Shown one piece after another: positions 1 through 10,360 of a DNA stretch of 64,000 nt. Positions within the stretch are counted from its first letter, which is position 1, and each line of letters opens with the position of its first letter. Origin of the DNA: Cognaticolwellia mytili (GTDB taxonomy: Bacteria > Pseudomonadota > Gammaproteobacteria > Enterobacterales > Alteromonadaceae); contig NZ_NBOF01000002.1 in the NCBI RefSeq assembly GCF_002104475.1, forward strand, positions 806,001-870,000, in the 5' to 3' direction. A program made the translations under genes and the position numbers. The notes under the pieces are model-generated. The model made no database searches. It saw only the letters and a list, made by a program, of their open reading frames with translations, and was not told the DNA's origin.

Positions 1-1
1 T

Positions 2-2347
2 GAAAGTTATGCACAAGCTGAGTTTTTCACAAAACTTCCTGAAGTAGATGCAAAAATTGAAATCGTTACTTATGTTGCTGGTGAAGGTGATATTTCTACT
101 GATTTATTGTCTCCAGGTCATCAAGCTCACTCTCGTGCAGACCGTGAATTACATGGCCACTGCATGAGCACACCTGAAGCTCAAGCAGAAATAAAAGCAT
201 TACAAATTAAACATCCTGATGCAAAAGTGATGTTAATTGCTGAAAAAGGCACTATGGGTGTTGGTTCATCTCGTATGTCTGGTGTTAACAACGTTGCATT
301 GTTAACAGGAAAGCAAGCAAGCCCTTATGTACCTTTCATCAACATCGCTCCGATTGTTGCTGGCACTAATGGTATCGCCCCTATTTTCTTGACTACCGTT
401 GATGTGACTGGCGGTATTGGTCTTGATCTTAAAAACTGGGTTAAGAAAGTAGATGCTAGTGGCAATGCAGTTGTTGACGGTAATGGCGATGCTGTTTTAG
501 AAGAAGCCTACTCAGTTACTACAGGTACGGTATTAACTATCGATACTAAAGCGAAGAAGTTATTCAATGGCGATAAAGAACTAGCAGACATATCTTCAGC
601 ATTTACGCCGCAAAAAGTTGAGTTTATGAAAGCAGGTGGCTCTTACGCTGTTACTTTCGGTAAGAAACTACAAACATTTGCAGCAGAAGCTTTAGGTGTT
701 AAACCTGCAAGCGTATATGCCGCTTCAAAAGAAATTTCACATGAAGGTCAAGGTTTAACGGCTGTAGAAAAAATATTTAACCGTAACGCGGTTGGCGTTG
801 TTTCTGACTCACCTCTACATGCCGGCTCAAACGTTCGTGTTAAAGTAAATATTGTTGGGTCACAAGATACAACTGGCCCTATGACATGTCAGGAATTAGA
901 AGCGATGGCTGCTTCTACTATTTCTCCAATTGTTGATGGCGCATACCAATCAGGTTGCCACACAGCATCAGTCTGGGATAGCAAAGCGCAAGCAAATATT
1001 CCTAAATTAATGGCATTTATGAACAAGTTTGGATTAATCACAGCACGTGATCCAAAAGGTGTTTACCACTCAATGACTGATGTTATTCATAAAGTATTGA
1101 ATGACATCACTATTGACGATCGCGCTATCATTATTGGTGGTGATTCACATACTCGTATGTCTAAAGGCGTAGCTTTCGGCGCCGATTCAGGCACAGTTGC
1201 TATCGCACTTGCAACAGGTGAGTCTGCAATGCCAATTCCTGAATCTGTTAAGGTTACCTTTAAAGGTAACATGAAAGACCATATGGATTTCCGTGATGTT
1301 GTGCATTCAACACAAGCGCAAATGCTTAAGCAATTTGGCGGCGAGAACGTTTTCCAAGGTCGCATTATCGAAGTACATATCGGTACATTAATGGCTGACC
1401 AAGCGTTTACTTTCACTGATTGGTCTGCAGAAATGAAAGCAAAAGCTTCAATCTGTATTTCAAACGATGAAACATTAGTTAAATCTATTGAGCTTGCTAA
1501 GAGCCGTATCCAAATTATGATCAACAAGGGCATGGAAAACGAAGCAGGTACATTAGCAGGTTTAATTGCCTTAGCTGACAAACGTATTGAAGAAGTTAAG
1601 TCAGGCACTCAACCAGCATTAGCACCAGATGATGCAGCTAAGTATTACGCAGAAGTTGTTGTTGACCTTGACACAATCGAAGAGCCAATGATTGCTGATC
1701 CTGATGTAAACAACGACGACGTTTCTAAGCGTTACACGCATGATGTTATTCGTCCAGTATCATACTACGCTGATAAGTCAGTAGACTTAGGCTTTGTTGG
1801 TTCTTGTATGGTTCACAAAGGCGATATGCAAATCGTTGCGCAAATGTTACGTAACCTTGAAAAACAACAAGGTACTGTAGAGTTTAAAGCACCACTAGTT
1901 GTTGCAGCACCAACTTACAACATTGTTGATGAGCTTAAAGCTGAAGGTGACTGGGAAATTCTTCAAAAGTACGCTGGCTTCGAATTTGATGATGCGGTTC
2001 CTAAAAATGCTGCTCGTACTAAATATGAAAACATCTTATACCTAGAACGCCCAGGCTGTAACTTATGTATGGGTAACCAAGAAAAAGCTGAACCTGGCGA
2101 TACAGTAATTGCAACTTCAACACGTTTATTCCAAGGTCGTGTTGTGGCTGATACTGCAGAGAAAAAAGGTGAGTCTTTACTTGGTTCATCAGCTTTAGTA
2201 GTACTTTCAACAGTGTTGGGTCGCTTCCCTACAATGGCAGAGTACAAAAGCGCAGTAGAAGGTATCGACTTAACTAAGTTCACTCCTCCTACAGAAGAAA
2301 TGACAACTAAGTACTCAGCTCAAGCAGTACCAGTTAAAGTGGTATAG
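2..2347 (+). CDS. acnB: Aconitate hydratase B (partial, 5' end outside window)
   Basis: Interconverts citrate and isocitrate through cis-aconitate in the TCA cycle; AcnB enzymes also dehydrate 2-methylisocitrate. The reading frame is open from base 2, so roughly the first hundred or more residues (HEAT-like N-terminal part) lie outside the window and 781 residues are visible. The three [4Fe-4S] cysteines are present: one in GSCM (about 1803-1812) and two in GCNLCMGNQ (about 2055-2080). GSQDTTGPM and GGDSHTRM active-site segments are also visible. The swivel region reads STDLLSPGHQAHSRADRELHG where E. coli AcnB has NTDDLSPAPDAWSRPDIPLHA, and there is extra sequence around LKNWVKKVDASGNAVVDGNG. 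Both features recall the longer Bacteroidetes form. A strong terminator follows. Identity is certain; the lineage statement comes from memory of family sequences. Confidence 0.96.
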   Translation, partial: ESYAQAEFFTKLPEVDAKIEIVTYVAGEGDISTDLLSPGHQAHSRADRELHGHCMSTPEAQAEIKALQIKHPDAKVMLIAEKGTMGVGSSRMSGVNNVALLTGKQASPYVPFINIAPIVAGTNGIAPIFLTTVDVTGGIGLDLKNWVKKVDASGNAVVDGNGDAVLEEAYSVTTGTVLTIDTKAKKLFNGDKELADISSAFTPQKVEFMKAGGSYAVTFGKKLQTFAAEALGVKPASVYAASKEISHEGQGLTAVEKIFNRNAVGVVSDSPLHAGSNVRVKVNIVGSQDTTGPMTCQELEAMAASTISPIVDGAYQSGCHTASVWDSKAQANIPKLMAFMNKFGLITARDPKGVYHSMTDVIHKVLNDITIDDRAIIIGGDSHTRMSKGVAFGADSGTVAIALATGESAMPIPESVKVTFKGNMKDHMDFRDVVHSTQAQMLKQFGGENVFQGRIIEVHIGTLMADQAFTFTDWSAEMKAKASICISNDETLVKSIELAKSRIQIMINKGMENEAGTLAGLIALADKRIEEVKSGTQPALAPDDAAKYYAEVVVDLDTIEEPMIADPDVNNDDVSKRYTHDVIRPVSYYADKSVDLGFVGSCMVHKGDMQIVAQMLRNLEKQQGTVEFKAPLVVAAPTYNIVDELKAEGDWEILQKYAGFEFDDAVPKNAARTKYENILYLERPGCNLCMGNQEKAEPGDTVIATSTRLFQGRVVADTAEKKGESLLGSSALVVLSTVLGRFPTMAEYKSAVEGIDLTKFTPPTEEMTTKYSAQAVPVKVV

Positions 2348-2401
2348 TAACCATTTTATGAAGTAGGAAAACATCTACTTTGTGAGTTAACGTCAGATAA
2401 G

Positions 2402-2437
2402 AAAAGGGCTACTTATTTAAAATAAGTAGCCCTTTTT
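2402..2437 (+). terminator. Rho-independent terminator after acnB
   Basis: A perfect 14-bp stem (2402-2415 with 2423-2436, sequence AAAAGGGCTACTTA and its complement) with a 7-base loop, ending in a T run. It has an A run on the other side, so it may also stop the convergent lipoprotein transcript arriving from the right. Confidence 0.9.
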
Positions 2438-2487
2438 ATTTCAGCTTTGCAACGATTTATCCGAGCTCTAGCTGATAGAAGAATACA

Positions 2488-2832
2488 CTAAGGATCTGGA
2501 CATTCAATATTGGCAGACAATGATGGCATGATCATATTTGGGAATGACAACTTATCATCAAAGCCCTCAACACCTTTTAACACTTCAATTTTGAACCCAT
2601 AGCTTTTACAGATACGTAAAGACTTACGCATTAAAAAAGTGGCTAATTTACTAAACTCAGTATCCTGCTTAGCAATAACTTGTAGGTGGTATTTTCCAAG
2701 CTCAATATCTGTTTGCTTAAACTGCACTTGATGATCAAAATCCCATTGTGATGCGCCACTTGGGGTTTTAACATTACTCGCACAAGCCGTTAATATCAGT
2801 GCTAATACAAGCACACTTGATGCTCTTACCAT
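2488..2832 (-). CDS. Small putative lipoprotein of unknown function
   Basis: A 114-residue protein with a hydrophobic N-terminal segment ending in a lipobox (LTAC, Cys17), so it is probably lipid-anchored after signal peptidase II cleavage. No known domain is recognised. The mature part is polar and has two further cysteines near the C-terminus. An AAGGA ribosome site lies about 6-7 bases before the ATG. It lies between lpdA and acnB, where E. coli carries yacH; no resemblance to YacH is seen. The function is unknown. Confidence 0.75.
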   Translation of the reverse strand: MVRASSVLVLALILTACASNVKTPSGASQWDFDHQVQFKQTDIELGKYHLQVIAKQDTEFSKLATFLMRKSLRICKSYGFKIEVLKGVEGFDDKLSFPNMIMPSLSANIECPDP

Positions 2833-2920
2833 CTAAATTTCCTTGTGAAACAAAATAATAAAATATTATCGAATACAATCTAGTATAGCCTTTTGAAAAA
2901 TATTTCGACAATTGACGTAC

Positions 2921-2950
2921 AAAAAAGCCAGCTAATTAGCTGGCTTTTAA
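2921..2950 (-). terminator. Rho-independent terminator after lpdA
   Basis: Perfect palindrome AGCCAGCTAATTAGCTGGCT centred near 2935, followed on the minus strand by six T residues. It lies 23 bases downstream of the lpdA stop codon and closes the pdhR-aceE-aceF-lpdA block. Confidence 0.88.
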
Positions 2951-2972
2951 AAACAGTTAGATGAATTTATAA

Positions 2973-4403
2973 CTACTTTTTCTTTTTAACTGCTTTAGCA
3001 TTTGGTAAATCAGTAATTGAGCCTTCAAATACTTCAGCAGCTAAGCCAATTGATTCATTCAATGTTGGATGAGCATGGATTGTTAATGCTAAGTCTTCAG
3101 CATCAGCGCCCATTTCAACAGCTAAACAAACTTCACCAAGCATTTCACCAGCATTGATACCAACTATAGCACCACCAAGTACGCGACCTGTTTCTTTTTC
3201 AAAGATCATCTTAGTTTTACCTTCAGTACGTGCAGAAGCAATTGCACGGCCAGAAGCGGCCCAAGGGAAGTTAGCAACTTCAATATTTAAGCCTTGCTCT
3301 TTTGCTTCACGCTCAGTAACACCAACCCATGCCATTTCTGGATCAGTATAAGCAATTGAAGGAATACAGCGCGGGTCAAACTCATGCTTCTTACCAGAGA
3401 TAACTTCAGCAGCGCAATGTGCTTCATGAACCGCTTTATGCGCAAGCATAGGCTGGCCAACAACATCACCAATAGCGAAGATGTGAGGTACGTTAGTACG
3501 CATTTCTTTCGAAACGTTAATAAAGCCACGCTCATCAACATTTACGCCTGCTTTATCAGCAGCAACTAAATGGCCATTTGGCTTACGGCCAACAGCAACT
3601 AAAATTTTATCGTAACGTACGGCCTCTGCAGGTGCTTTTTTACCTTCAAAAGTAACGTATAAACCATCATCTTTAGCTTCAACAGCAACAACTTTTGTTG
3701 ACAGCATAATATTGAATTTCTTCTTGTTATAAGCTGTATAAACTCTAACAATATCTTTATCTGCCGCAGGAACAAGTTGATCAGCAAATTCAACAACTGA
3801 AACATTTGAACCTAATGCTGAGTAAACAGTACCCATTTCTAAACCGATAATGCCACCACCAAGTACTAACATCTCTTCAGGTACATCTTTAAGCTCTAAA
3901 GCACCTGTTGAATCAATAACACGAGGATCTTCAGTTGGAATAAAAGGCAAATCAACAACAGAAGAACCCGCAGCAATAATCGCATTATCAAAAGTAATGG
4001 TTGTCTTGCCGTCTGCACCTTCTACTTCGATCGTTTTATCAGAGGTGAATTTGCCGTAACCAAACACTGTTTTAACTTTACGTGCTTTCGCCATTCCGCC
4101 TAAGCCGCCAGTTAATTGACCTACAACGCTTCCTTTCCAGTCACGAATTTTATCTAAATCAATTTGAGGTGCGCCAAATGTAACACCGTGAGATGCCATT
4201 GCAGCTGCATCATCAATAACCTTAGCCACGTGTAAAAGTGCTTTTGAAGGGATACAACCAACATTCAAACAAACGCCACCAAGCGTTTCACGACTTTCAA
4301 CTAATACTACGTCTAAACCTAAATCTGCTGCGCGAAATGCTGCTGAATAGCCACCAGGACCCGCACCTAAAACTACTACTTGAGTTTTAATATCGTTACT
4401 CAT
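2973..4403 (-). CDS. lpdA: Dihydrolipoamide dehydrogenase (E3)
   Basis: FAD-dependent E3 component that reoxidises dihydrolipoyl groups of the pyruvate (and usually 2-oxoglutarate) dehydrogenase complexes with NAD+. The 476-residue length equals the family norm (E. coli 474). Visible elements are the FAD-binding GAGPGG at residues 13-18, the redox disulfide Cys45/Cys50 in GGVCLNVGCIPSK, a second dinucleotide-binding GGGIIG, and the active-site HAHPT near the C-terminus. It is last in the pdh block, 260 bases after aceF. That gap holds a long hairpin, so lpdA may have its own promoter or mRNA level, as in E. coli. Confidence 0.98.
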   Translation of the reverse strand: MSNDIKTQVVVLGAGPGGYSAAFRAADLGLDVVLVESRETLGGVCLNVGCIPSKALLHVAKVIDDAAAMASHGVTFGAPQIDLDKIRDWKGSVVGQLTGGLGGMAKARKVKTVFGYGKFTSDKTIEVEGADGKTTITFDNAIIAAGSSVVDLPFIPTEDPRVIDSTGALELKDVPEEMLVLGGGIIGLEMGTVYSALGSNVSVVEFADQLVPAADKDIVRVYTAYNKKKFNIMLSTKVVAVEAKDDGLYVTFEGKKAPAEAVRYDKILVAVGRKPNGHLVAADKAGVNVDERGFINVSKEMRTNVPHIFAIGDVVGQPMLAHKAVHEAHCAAEVISGKKHEFDPRCIPSIAYTDPEMAWVGVTEREAKEQGLNIEVANFPWAASGRAIASARTEGKTKMIFEKETGRVLGGAIVGINAGEMLGEVCLAVEMGADAEDLALTIHAHPTLNESIGLAAEVFEGSITDLPNAKAVKKKK

Positions 4404-4567
4404 GCTAACCTCAAAATTGATGTATTTATTGCTGGTTATGCCAGCCTATATTTGCTGAATGATGATTCGCGGTGTTAGCCGCTAGCATTTCCAACACTTT
4501 TTTGTATATTTCTTGCCGGCAATTTTACTTAAACCGCACAAGAATCGCTATCTTTTAATCTGCAATT

Positions 4568-4633
4568 GCTGGCGAAAAGTTGGTATAAATGAAAATTAAC
4601 CAAGCAACTTTCATTTTACCAACTTATTCCAGC
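4568..4633 (-). repeat. Long imperfect hairpin between aceF and lpdA
   Basis: Inverted repeat with outer arms GCTGG/CCAGC (4568-4572, 4629-4633) and inner arms AAGTTGGTATAAATGAAA and TTTCATTTTACCAACTT, which pair except for one extra base, around a loop of about 14 bases. It lies 31 bases after the aceF stop. There is no T run, so it looks more like an mRNA-stability or processing element than a simple terminator. Smaller hairpins follow (GCTGG/CCAGC at 4431-4445). Confidence 0.6.
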
Positions 4634-4663
4634 AAAACGCTGATAGATATCAAATGTTAGTAA

Positions 4664-6328
4664 CTATAATATTAGTGTTCTAATATCACTCATCACATTT
4701 GATAGATGCACAGTAAAACGTGCTGCCAACGCACCATCAATTACACGATGGTCATACGACATTGATAATGGCAACATAAGCTTAGGCTCAAAATCTTTAC
4801 CATTCCACTTAGGCTTCATTTCGGATTTTGAAACACCTAAAATAGCCACTTCAGGTGCATTCACAATCGGCGTAAATGCCGTGCCGCCAATGCCACCTAA
4901 ACTTGAAATAGTAAAACAACCACCTTGCATATCAGCCGCTTTTAGTTTGCCATCACGTGCTTTTATGCTAATTTCTAAAAGCTCGCGAGATAATTGATGT
5001 ATACCCTTTTTATCAACATCACGTACTACCGGTACAACCAAACCGTTTGGCGTATCAACAGCAACACCAATGTGGATGTATTTTTTCAAAATTAGGCTTT
5101 CACCATCTTCACTCAAACTTGAGTTAAAGGTTGGGAATTCACGTAAAGCATCAGCAGCGGCTTTTAATATAAACACTAGCGGTGTAATTTTAAAGCCTAG
5201 CTTTTTCTTCTCACAAACAACGTTCTGCTCTTTACGGAAAGCTTCAACATTGGTGATGTCAGCTTCGTCAAATTGAGTAACATGTGGAATCGTTACCCAG
5301 TTGCGATGCAAGAATGGCCCAGAAATTTTCTGAATACGGGTCAGTGCTTTGGTTTCAACTTCACCGAACTTAGAGAAATCAATAGCTTTAGCGCTAACAA
5401 CTTGTAAACCACCTTCACCAGCAGCAACTGAACTGCCTGCATTCGCTTTCGGACGAGAAAGCTCATACTTCACGTATGATTGTACATCTTCTTTTAAAAT
5501 ACGAGCTTTATTGCCAGTACCTTTCACTAACGTTAAATCAACACCAAATTCACGTGCTAAGCGACGAATTGACGGTGAAGTATAAATACTACCTGATGAC
5601 TTCACAGTACCCGCTTGTGGGTGATGTGGTACTGGAGCAGCTTTTTTAGCAGCAGGCGCTGGCGCAGCTTTTGGTGCTTCGACAATTTTTTCAGCTACTG
5701 GCGCTGCAGCTTCAACCGGTGCGCCACTTGAAGTTTCAAGCTTGATCACCAATGAGCCTTGTTTAACTTTGTCACCAACCTTGATAAGCACTTCTTTAAC
5801 CGTACCTGCATGTGAAGAAGGTACATCCATGGTTGCTTTATCAGTTTCTAAGGTGATTAAGCCATCTTCTGCTTCAATAACATCACCAACGGCAATAAGC
5901 ACGTCGATAACATCAACTTCTCCATCTTCACCAATATCTGGAACCGCAACGTCAATAATTGCAGTTGCTACTGCAGCAACTGATGCTGGTTCAGCAGCTA
6001 CTGGTTCTTCATCAACCACTGGTGCAGGAGCTTCAACAGCAACTTCTACTGGTGCGGTTTCTGCACTTGCTGCTTCACCAGCTGGCGTCACTTCGGCGCT
6101 CATTTCAGCAATGACGTCACCTTCTTTAATTTTGTCACCAACGTTAACTAATAAAGCACTCAACGTACCAGCAAAAGGTGCTGGAATATCCATTGATGCT
6201 TTATCAGTTTCAACCGTTAATATACCTTCATCTGCTTCAAGTGAGTCACCCACTGCAAAACAAATTTCAATAATTTCAACTTCTTCGCCACCAACATCAG
6301 GGACTAGAATTTTTTGACTAGTAGACAT
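4664..6328 (-). CDS. aceF: Pyruvate dehydrogenase E2, dihydrolipoyl acetyltransferase
   Basis: Core acetyltransferase of the pyruvate dehydrogenase complex, passing acetyl from lipoyl-lysine to CoA. The start is placed at the ATG at 6328 ([13 protein letters not shown]), preceded by AGGAT. A longer open frame to 6448 would run into aceE and has no family likeness. The 554-residue protein has two lipoyl domains with modifiable Lys43 and Lys164 in ETDKA motifs, Ala/Pro linkers (about 80-125 and 205-240), a peripheral subunit-binding domain around [13 protein letters not shown], and the catalytic domain with His527 and Asp531 in [10 protein letters not shown]. coli AceF has three lipoyl domains (630 residues), so this is the two-lipoyl form. 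It starts 34 bases after aceE. Confidence 0.97.
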   Translation of the reverse strand: MSTSQKILVPDVGGEEVEIIEICFAVGDSLEADEGILTVETDKASMDIPAPFAGTLSALLVNVGDKIKEGDVIAEMSAEVTPAGEAASAETAPVEVAVEAPAPVVDEEPVAAEPASVAAVATAIIDVAVPDIGEDGEVDVIDVLIAVGDVIEAEDGLITLETDKATMDVPSSHAGTVKEVLIKVGDKVKQGSLVIKLETSSGAPVEAAAPVAEKIVEAPKAAPAPAAKKAAPVPHHPQAGTVKSSGSIYTSPSIRRLAREFGVDLTLVKGTGNKARILKEDVQSYVKYELSRPKANAGSSVAAGEGGLQVVSAKAIDFSKFGEVETKALTRIQKISGPFLHRNWVTIPHVTQFDEADITNVEAFRKEQNVVCEKKKLGFKITPLVFILKAAADALREFPTFNSSLSEDGESLILKKYIHIGVAVDTPNGLVVPVVRDVDKKGIHQLSRELLEISIKARDGKLKAADMQGGCFTISSLGGIGGTAFTPIVNAPEVAILGVSKSEMKPKWNGKDFEPKLMLPLSMSYDHRVIDGALAARFTVHLSNVMSDIRTLIL

Positions 6329-6362
6329 ATTAATTATCCTATCTCTTTCTAATACTAATGGA

Positions 6363-9038
6363 TTATGCGTAAAGTGGGTTAAGTTTTTCAGTGTCAATAT
6401 TGAAGCGTTTAATGGCTTCAGTAACCACTGAACGTTCAACGTCACCACGGTTTGCTAATTCAAATAGCGCCGCTACCACAACATAAGCAGCATTCACTTC
6501 AAAATGAGTGCGTAAATTAGCGCGGCTATCACTACGACCAAAACCATCAGTACCTAAACAACGATATTCTGTGTCAATGTAGGCACGAACTTGGTCTGAA
6601 TAGTTTTTAATGTAATCAGTTGCCGCAATCGCAGGACCATTTTCTTTGGTAATTACCGTAGAAATATAAGCTTGTTTTTGCTTACTTTCAGGGTGAAGCA
6701 TATTCCAACGCGTTACATCTTGTCCGTCGCGTGCTAATTCATTAAATGAAGTGACGGAATAAACGTCACTTGAAATACCATAATCAGCGCTTAGAATTTG
6801 TGCTGCTTCACGTACTTTTTCTAAAATAGTACCTGAGCCCATCAATTGCACATTAGCTTTCGCTTTTTTAGCCGCAACTGTTTCAAGCTTGTAAATACCT
6901 TTAATGATTTCATCAGCAACGTCTTTATTATCAGGTATTGCAGGGTGCTGGTAGCTTTCGTTCATTAGTGTTAAGTAGTAGAAAATATTTTCATTATTTT
7001 CATACATGCGACGTAAACCATCACGCACGATAACAGCAACTTCATAACCGTAAGTTGGATCATAAGTAACACAATTAGGAATTAAGCCTGCTTGCACATG
7101 TGAATGACCATCTTGATGTTGTAAACCTTCACCATTTAGCGTTGTACGACCTGCCGTAGCACCTAATAAGAAGCCACGTGCTTGGCTGTCACCCGCCGCC
7201 CATGCTAAGTCACCAACACGTTGGAAACCAAACATTGAGTAGTAAATGTAGAATGGGATAGTCGTTGCGTTACAGGTCGAGTAAGAAGTACCCGAAGCAA
7301 CCCAAGACGCCATAGCACCTAATTCGTTAATACCTTCTTGTAGCACTTGACCTTTTTTGTCTTCACGGTAGTAAGCCACTTGGTCAGCATCTTGAGGAAC
7401 GTATTTTTGTCCTTCGTTAGCGTAAATGCCCACTTGACGGAATAAACCTTCCATACCAAACGTACGTGCTTCATCAGGAATAATTGGCACAATACGTTTA
7501 CCAATTTTCTTATCTTTTAATAAGGCATTTAATACACGAACAAACGTCATGGTGCTTGATACTTCACGCTCGCCAGAGCCTTTCAAAATAGCATCAAAAG
7601 CTTTTAATGGTGGAATTTCTAAACTTTCTTCTGCTTGTTCACGACGTGCAGGTAATGAACCACCTAATGCTTCACGACGGGCTTTTAAGTATTTAAACTC
7701 TTCACTGTCTTCAGGGAATTTGTAGAATGGCAAATCAGCAATTTCATCATCGCTAATTGGCATGTTAAAACGATCACGGTAATGCTTAATCGATTCAACA
7801 TCCATTTTCTTAACATTGTGTGCAATGTTAAGTGCTTCACCTGAGGCACCTAAACCGAAACCTTTCACCGTTTTAGCTAAAATAACCGTTGGGCGACCTT
7901 TAGTTTCTTGCGCTTTTTTATATGCTGCATAAACTTTAACAGGATCATGACCACCACGGTTTAAGCGGTAAATGTCTTCGTCTGACATATTCGCCACAAG
8001 TGCTGCAGTTTCAGGATACTTGTTGAAGAAGTTTTCGCGGGTATACTTACCACCTTTCGCTTTACAGTTCTGGTATTCACCATCAACCGTTTCTTCCATC
8101 AATTGTAAAAGCTTACCTGAAGTGTCGCGGGCGATAAGTGCATCCCAGTATGAACCCCAAATGACTTTAACAACTTCCCAGCCAGCGCCACGGAATGTGC
8201 CTTCAAGTTCTTGAATGATTTTACCATTACCACGAACAGGGCCGTCTAAACGTTGCAAGTTACAGTTGATCACGAATGTTAAGTTATCTAAACCTTCGCG
8301 AGACGCTAGACCAATTGCACCTAATGATTCTGGCTCATCTGTTTCACCGTCACCTAAGTAACAGTAAACACGTTGACCTGAACAATCTTTAATACCGCGG
8401 TCAGTTAAATACTTAAGGAAACGTGCAGTATAGATAGCCTGTAATGGACCTAGACCCATAGAAACCGTTGGGAACTGCCAAAAATCTTTCATCAAATGTG
8501 GATGTGGATAAGACGATAAACCTTCACCATCACACTCTTGACGGAAATTATCCATTTGTGATTCAGTTAAACGGCCTTCCATAAACGCACGTGCATAAAT
8601 ACCCGGTGCAATATGACCTTGTGAGAAAATAAAGTCGCCGCCATCTTTTTCAGATGCCGCTTTAAAGAAATGGTTAAAACCCACATCATATAGCATCGCA
8701 GATGATGCAAAACTACCAATATGGCCACCTAATTCTAAATCTTTTTTCGACGCGCGAAGCACTAAAACAAGGGCATTCCAACGAATTGCCGCACGAATAC
8801 GTGCTTCAATAGTTTGGTCAGCAGGCATATGAGGCTCTTGCCCTGGAGGAATAGTATTTACATAAGCCGTTTTTGCATCGAACGGTAAATGGGTGCCGCT
8901 ACGACGAGCGCGATCAATCAATTTTTCTAAAATAAAATGTGCGCGATCTGGACCTTCGTTTTCCAGAATAGAATCCATTGATTCTAACCACTCTTGGGTT
9001 TCCAATGAATCCAAATCAATCTTTGGGAGCTCAGACAT
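6363..9038 (-). CDS. aceE: Pyruvate dehydrogenase E1 (homodimeric type)
   Basis: Thiamine-diphosphate-dependent decarboxylase that makes acetyl groups from pyruvate and loads them on AceF lipoyl domains. The 891 residues match the single-chain E1 of gammaproteobacteria (E. coli 887). The ThDP/Mg motif begins with [10 protein letters not shown] near residue 228 and ends at [11 protein letters not shown] about 30 residues later. Other family stretches include [12 protein letters not shown] and DGFGRSDSR near the C-terminus. A GGAGA ribosome site precedes the ATG. It lies 106 bases downstream of pdhR on the same strand and probably shares its PdhR-controlled promoter; I saw no second PdhR operator in that gap. 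Confidence 0.98.
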   Translation of the reverse strand: MSELPKIDLDSLETQEWLESMDSILENEGPDRAHFILEKLIDRARRSGTHLPFDAKTAYVNTIPPGQEPHMPADQTIEARIRAAIRWNALVLVLRASKKDLELGGHIGSFASSAMLYDVGFNHFFKAASEKDGGDFIFSQGHIAPGIYARAFMEGRLTESQMDNFRQECDGEGLSSYPHPHLMKDFWQFPTVSMGLGPLQAIYTARFLKYLTDRGIKDCSGQRVYCYLGDGETDEPESLGAIGLASREGLDNLTFVINCNLQRLDGPVRGNGKIIQELEGTFRGAGWEVVKVIWGSYWDALIARDTSGKLLQLMEETVDGEYQNCKAKGGKYTRENFFNKYPETAALVANMSDEDIYRLNRGGHDPVKVYAAYKKAQETKGRPTVILAKTVKGFGLGASGEALNIAHNVKKMDVESIKHYRDRFNMPISDDEIADLPFYKFPEDSEEFKYLKARREALGGSLPARREQAEESLEIPPLKAFDAILKGSGEREVSSTMTFVRVLNALLKDKKIGKRIVPIIPDEARTFGMEGLFRQVGIYANEGQKYVPQDADQVAYYREDKKGQVLQEGINELGAMASWVASGTSYSTCNATTIPFYIYYSMFGFQRVGDLAWAAGDSQARGFLLGATAGRTTLNGEGLQHQDGHSHVQAGLIPNCVTYDPTYGYEVAVIVRDGLRRMYENNENIFYYLTLMNESYQHPAIPDNKDVADEIIKGIYKLETVAAKKAKANVQLMGSGTILEKVREAAQILSADYGISSDVYSVTSFNELARDGQDVTRWNMLHPESKQKQAYISTVITKENGPAIAATDYIKNYSDQVRAYIDTEYRCLGTDGFGRSDSRANLRTHFEVNAAYVVVAALFELANRGDVERSVVTEAIKRFNIDTEKLNPLYA

Positions 9039-9144
9039 AATTACATAGTCTCCAATAATTAGTAGTATAAAGTTAAATTTATGTGTTTAAAGATAGCCGC
9101 TTTTTTGCAGATATCCTTAACTCGTTTAAAATGTTAAAAATAAT

Positions 9145-9921
9145 CTAAAATTTTGCTTGTTTCATTCGTCGCATCGAGCGTTCCATACGACTATTTTCTT
9201 GTGTCATCTTTAATAACACCTCTTCAATAAAGGCTAAGTGTCGATGACTGGCTCCCCAAGCTATTTGAGGTTTACCACTAATAATCGCACTCATTAACCG
9301 AGTACGATAATCGGATATTTGGCTAAACACATCAGGACGTTTCGCTAATATTGTTAAATTCTGTTCAATATTGTCAATTAATAGTGGCGCCATACTATTC
9401 GCTAATTGCAGAATGACACCATTATGACTAGCAGCGCAAATGGCTAGATAAAAGCCAAAAACTGCTTCTGCTTCAATTCGGTAGTTTTCTTCAAGTTGAG
9501 CACTACCAATATTGTCGTGTTTGCGTTGAATTTCATCAAAGTCGGCTTGTGTGCCGCGCATCGCAGCATAATATGCAGACATGCCTTCTATACCGTGGCG
9601 AAATTCCAATAAATCAAATTGTGACTCGCTGCTACTTGCCATTAAGGCAAACAATGGATCTGACAAGCCTCCTAAAATATTTTCATTGACGTAAGTGCCA
9701 CCACCTTGACGTCGGGTGACTAAATTCTTTGCTTCCAACTTTTGAATAGCTTCACGCAAAGACGGGCGAGAAACATCGAATTGTTTAGCTAATTCGCGTT
9801 CAGCTGGCAATTTTTGTCCCGGCTTTAAACTACCTTCTAGGATCATTGTCTCAAGCTGCGACTGAATAACATCAGACAACTTTGCTTGCTTCACCGGTTT
9901 TTTAATACTCGGAATCGACAT
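9145..9921 (-). CDS. pdhR: Pyruvate-responsive GntR/FadR-type repressor PdhR
   Basis: Transcription repressor released by pyruvate that controls the pdh operon. The 258 residues (E. coli 254) have an N-terminal winged helix-turn-helix with ERELAKQFDVSRPSLREAIQ and the wing RRQGGGTYV (about residues 20-85), then an all-helical FadR-type C-terminal domain. A perfect 17-base PdhR operator lies 70 bases upstream of the start, which supports autoregulation and the assignment. It leads the block pdhR-aceE-aceF-lpdA, as in E. coli. Confidence 0.95.
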   Translation of the reverse strand: MSIPSIKKPVKQAKLSDVIQSQLETMILEGSLKPGQKLPAERELAKQFDVSRPSLREAIQKLEAKNLVTRRQGGGTYVNENILGGLSDPLFALMASSSESQFDLLEFRHGIEGMSAYYAAMRGTQADFDEIQRKHDNIGSAQLEENYRIEAEAVFGFYLAICAASHNGVILQLANSMAPLLIDNIEQNLTILAKRPDVFSQISDYRTRLMSAIISGKPQIAWGASHRHLAFIEEVLLKMTQENSRMERSMRRMKQAKF

Positions 9922-10360
9922 TTAAAACCCTTTAATATTCAAATATTTTGTATCTAAATTCAGAAAACTTTACCGAACATAAAACTGGTAAATTGGTAAG
10001 ACCAATTGAATTTTCGAGTCATAATGTACCAAATAGCACGGCAGTTGTAAACTACAGCTTAATTTATGAGCAAAAATATGGAGGGTAAATCCATTAATCT
10101 GGCTTAAGTTTTACTGAATGAATATAGTGTATTAAACAAAAAGTAAGGTGAATTGAATGGAGATAACTAAGGGTAAGCCTAAGTGATATAAACTTGAGCC
10201 CTAGATTTTAAATGTGCAATAGTTACAGATGTGCCAATGGTATTTCAATATGAACTCGCAGCCTTTTTGTTCTGATGTATAGAATAAAAGGCAACAAGTA
10301 GATTTACTTAGTAAGTAAAGCAAAAGAATATCAGCACTCTCTTGCTCTTCCAAAATTTTA
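9922..10360. other. Intergenic region pdhR-ampE
   Basis: The 439 bases hold the PdhR operator near pdhR and no convincing gene. An imperfect hairpin with arms GCCTTTT/AAAAGGC spans 10261-10292, and a 17-base near-perfect palindrome TTTACTTAGTAAGTAAA lies at 10303-10319. Either could mark the end of the ampD-ampE transcript, although neither is followed by a clear T run. E. coli has aroP in this place; no trace of it is seen. Confidence 0.5.
9991..10007. promoter_or_regulatory. PdhR operator
   Basis: AATTGGTAAGACCAATT is a 17-base inverted repeat equal to the known E. coli PdhR consensus (ATTGGTnnnACCAAT). It stands 70 bases before the pdhR start, in a position to control the whole pdh block. 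Confidence 0.92.

Noticed and set aside
5742-6317. A 191-codon plus-strand frame opposite aceF, rich in Ser, Thr and Ala.
   Set aside because: It is the reverse-strand shadow of the two lipoyl domains and Ala/Pro linkers of aceF, with no ribosome site or family likeness.
9039-9144. A second PdhR operator in front of aceE.
   Set aside because: The gap lacks any ATTGGT/ACCAAT pair.
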